Assembly: GCA_937915065.1 (NCBI GenBank) | Contig: CALDMR010000148.1 | Location: forward strand, 1 to 23,006 | Origin: an uncultured Clostridia bacterium | GTDB taxonomy: Bacteria; Bacillota; Clostridia; Oscillospirales; Oscillospiraceae | Reading direction: 5' to 3' | Length of the DNA stretch: 23,006 bases | In this document: in pieces, positions 22,994 to 23,006 of the stretch | Layout of the letters: each line of letters begins with the position of its first letter | Position numbering within the stretch: position 1 is the first letter of the stretch | Notes under the pieces: model-generated | Seen by the model: the letters and a program-made list of their open reading frames with translations, nothing else | Database searches by the model: none | What the model was told of the DNA's origin: nothing | Translations under genes and position numbers: made by a program

Positions 22994-23006
22994 AAAGCGG
23001 GGCGGC

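Noticed and set aside
1..23006. CRISPR array or insertion sequence
   Set aside because: No regularly spaced repeats, transposase or terminal inverted repeats were seen on either strand.

Overview
The window looks like a chromosomal segment of a Gram-positive member of the Bacillota, most likely a gut-type Clostridia/Oscillospirales bacterium. The reasons are a T-box leader, strong AAGGAG-type ribosome binding sites, GTG and TTG starts, YqhQ-type and copper-amine-oxidase-stalk proteins, and the gene order recA-recX-(nitroreductase)-rimO-pgsA. Most of the segment is fairly GC-rich and nearly all housekeeping genes lie on the minus strand. Two clearly AT-rich plus-strand patches (about 5440-7040 and 21100-23006) look acquired.

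Layout, read in the minus-strand direction of transcription from the right. A three-gene signalling unit (lipoprotein, response regulator, histidine kinase; 20750 to 17142) is followed by a long maintenance unit: yqhQ, prmC, recA, recX, nitroreductase, rimO (TTG start) and pgsA, ending in a strong terminator at 10900-10935. Three single-gene units follow, each with a recognisable promoter: a secreted stalk-domain protein whose -35 box lies inside a perfect inverted repeat, the branched-chain aminotransferase ilvE, and a small ferredoxin-like protein. An AT-rich plus-strand insert carries a small lipoprotein and a NERD/zinc-ribbon protein. The left end is a T-box-controlled serine/cysteine unit: a perfect sigma-A promoter, a tRNA-Cys-type T-box, cysE, cysS, L-serine ammonia-lyase and malQ.

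The outstanding part is the right end. Next to a tRNA-Leu(CAA) gene is a stand-alone reverse transcriptase of the UG/DRT defence class (21617-22993). A consensus promoter (TTGACA-N17-TATACT) upstream makes a roughly 300-nt RNA in which I can pair seven successive stem-loops. Inside that RNA an exact 8-nt direct repeat, GAAGATTG, occurs twice exactly 153 nt (51 codons) apart. If the enzyme copies the interval and jumps from one repeat copy to the other, as rolling-circle DRT2 enzymes do, the concatemeric cDNA gains three things the chromosome lacks: (1) a perfect minus-strand promoter TTGACA-N17-TATAAT built across the junction from a -35 at one end and an extended -10 at the other; (2) a GGGAGG ribosome binding site and ATG just downstream; (3) an endless, stop-free reading frame encoding a hydrophobic 51-residue repeat. 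These are the hallmarks of a DRT2 'neo' gene that exists only after reverse transcription. The call rests on sequence arithmetic in this window plus published knowledge of DRT2. The exact template ends and the antiphage activity are inferred.
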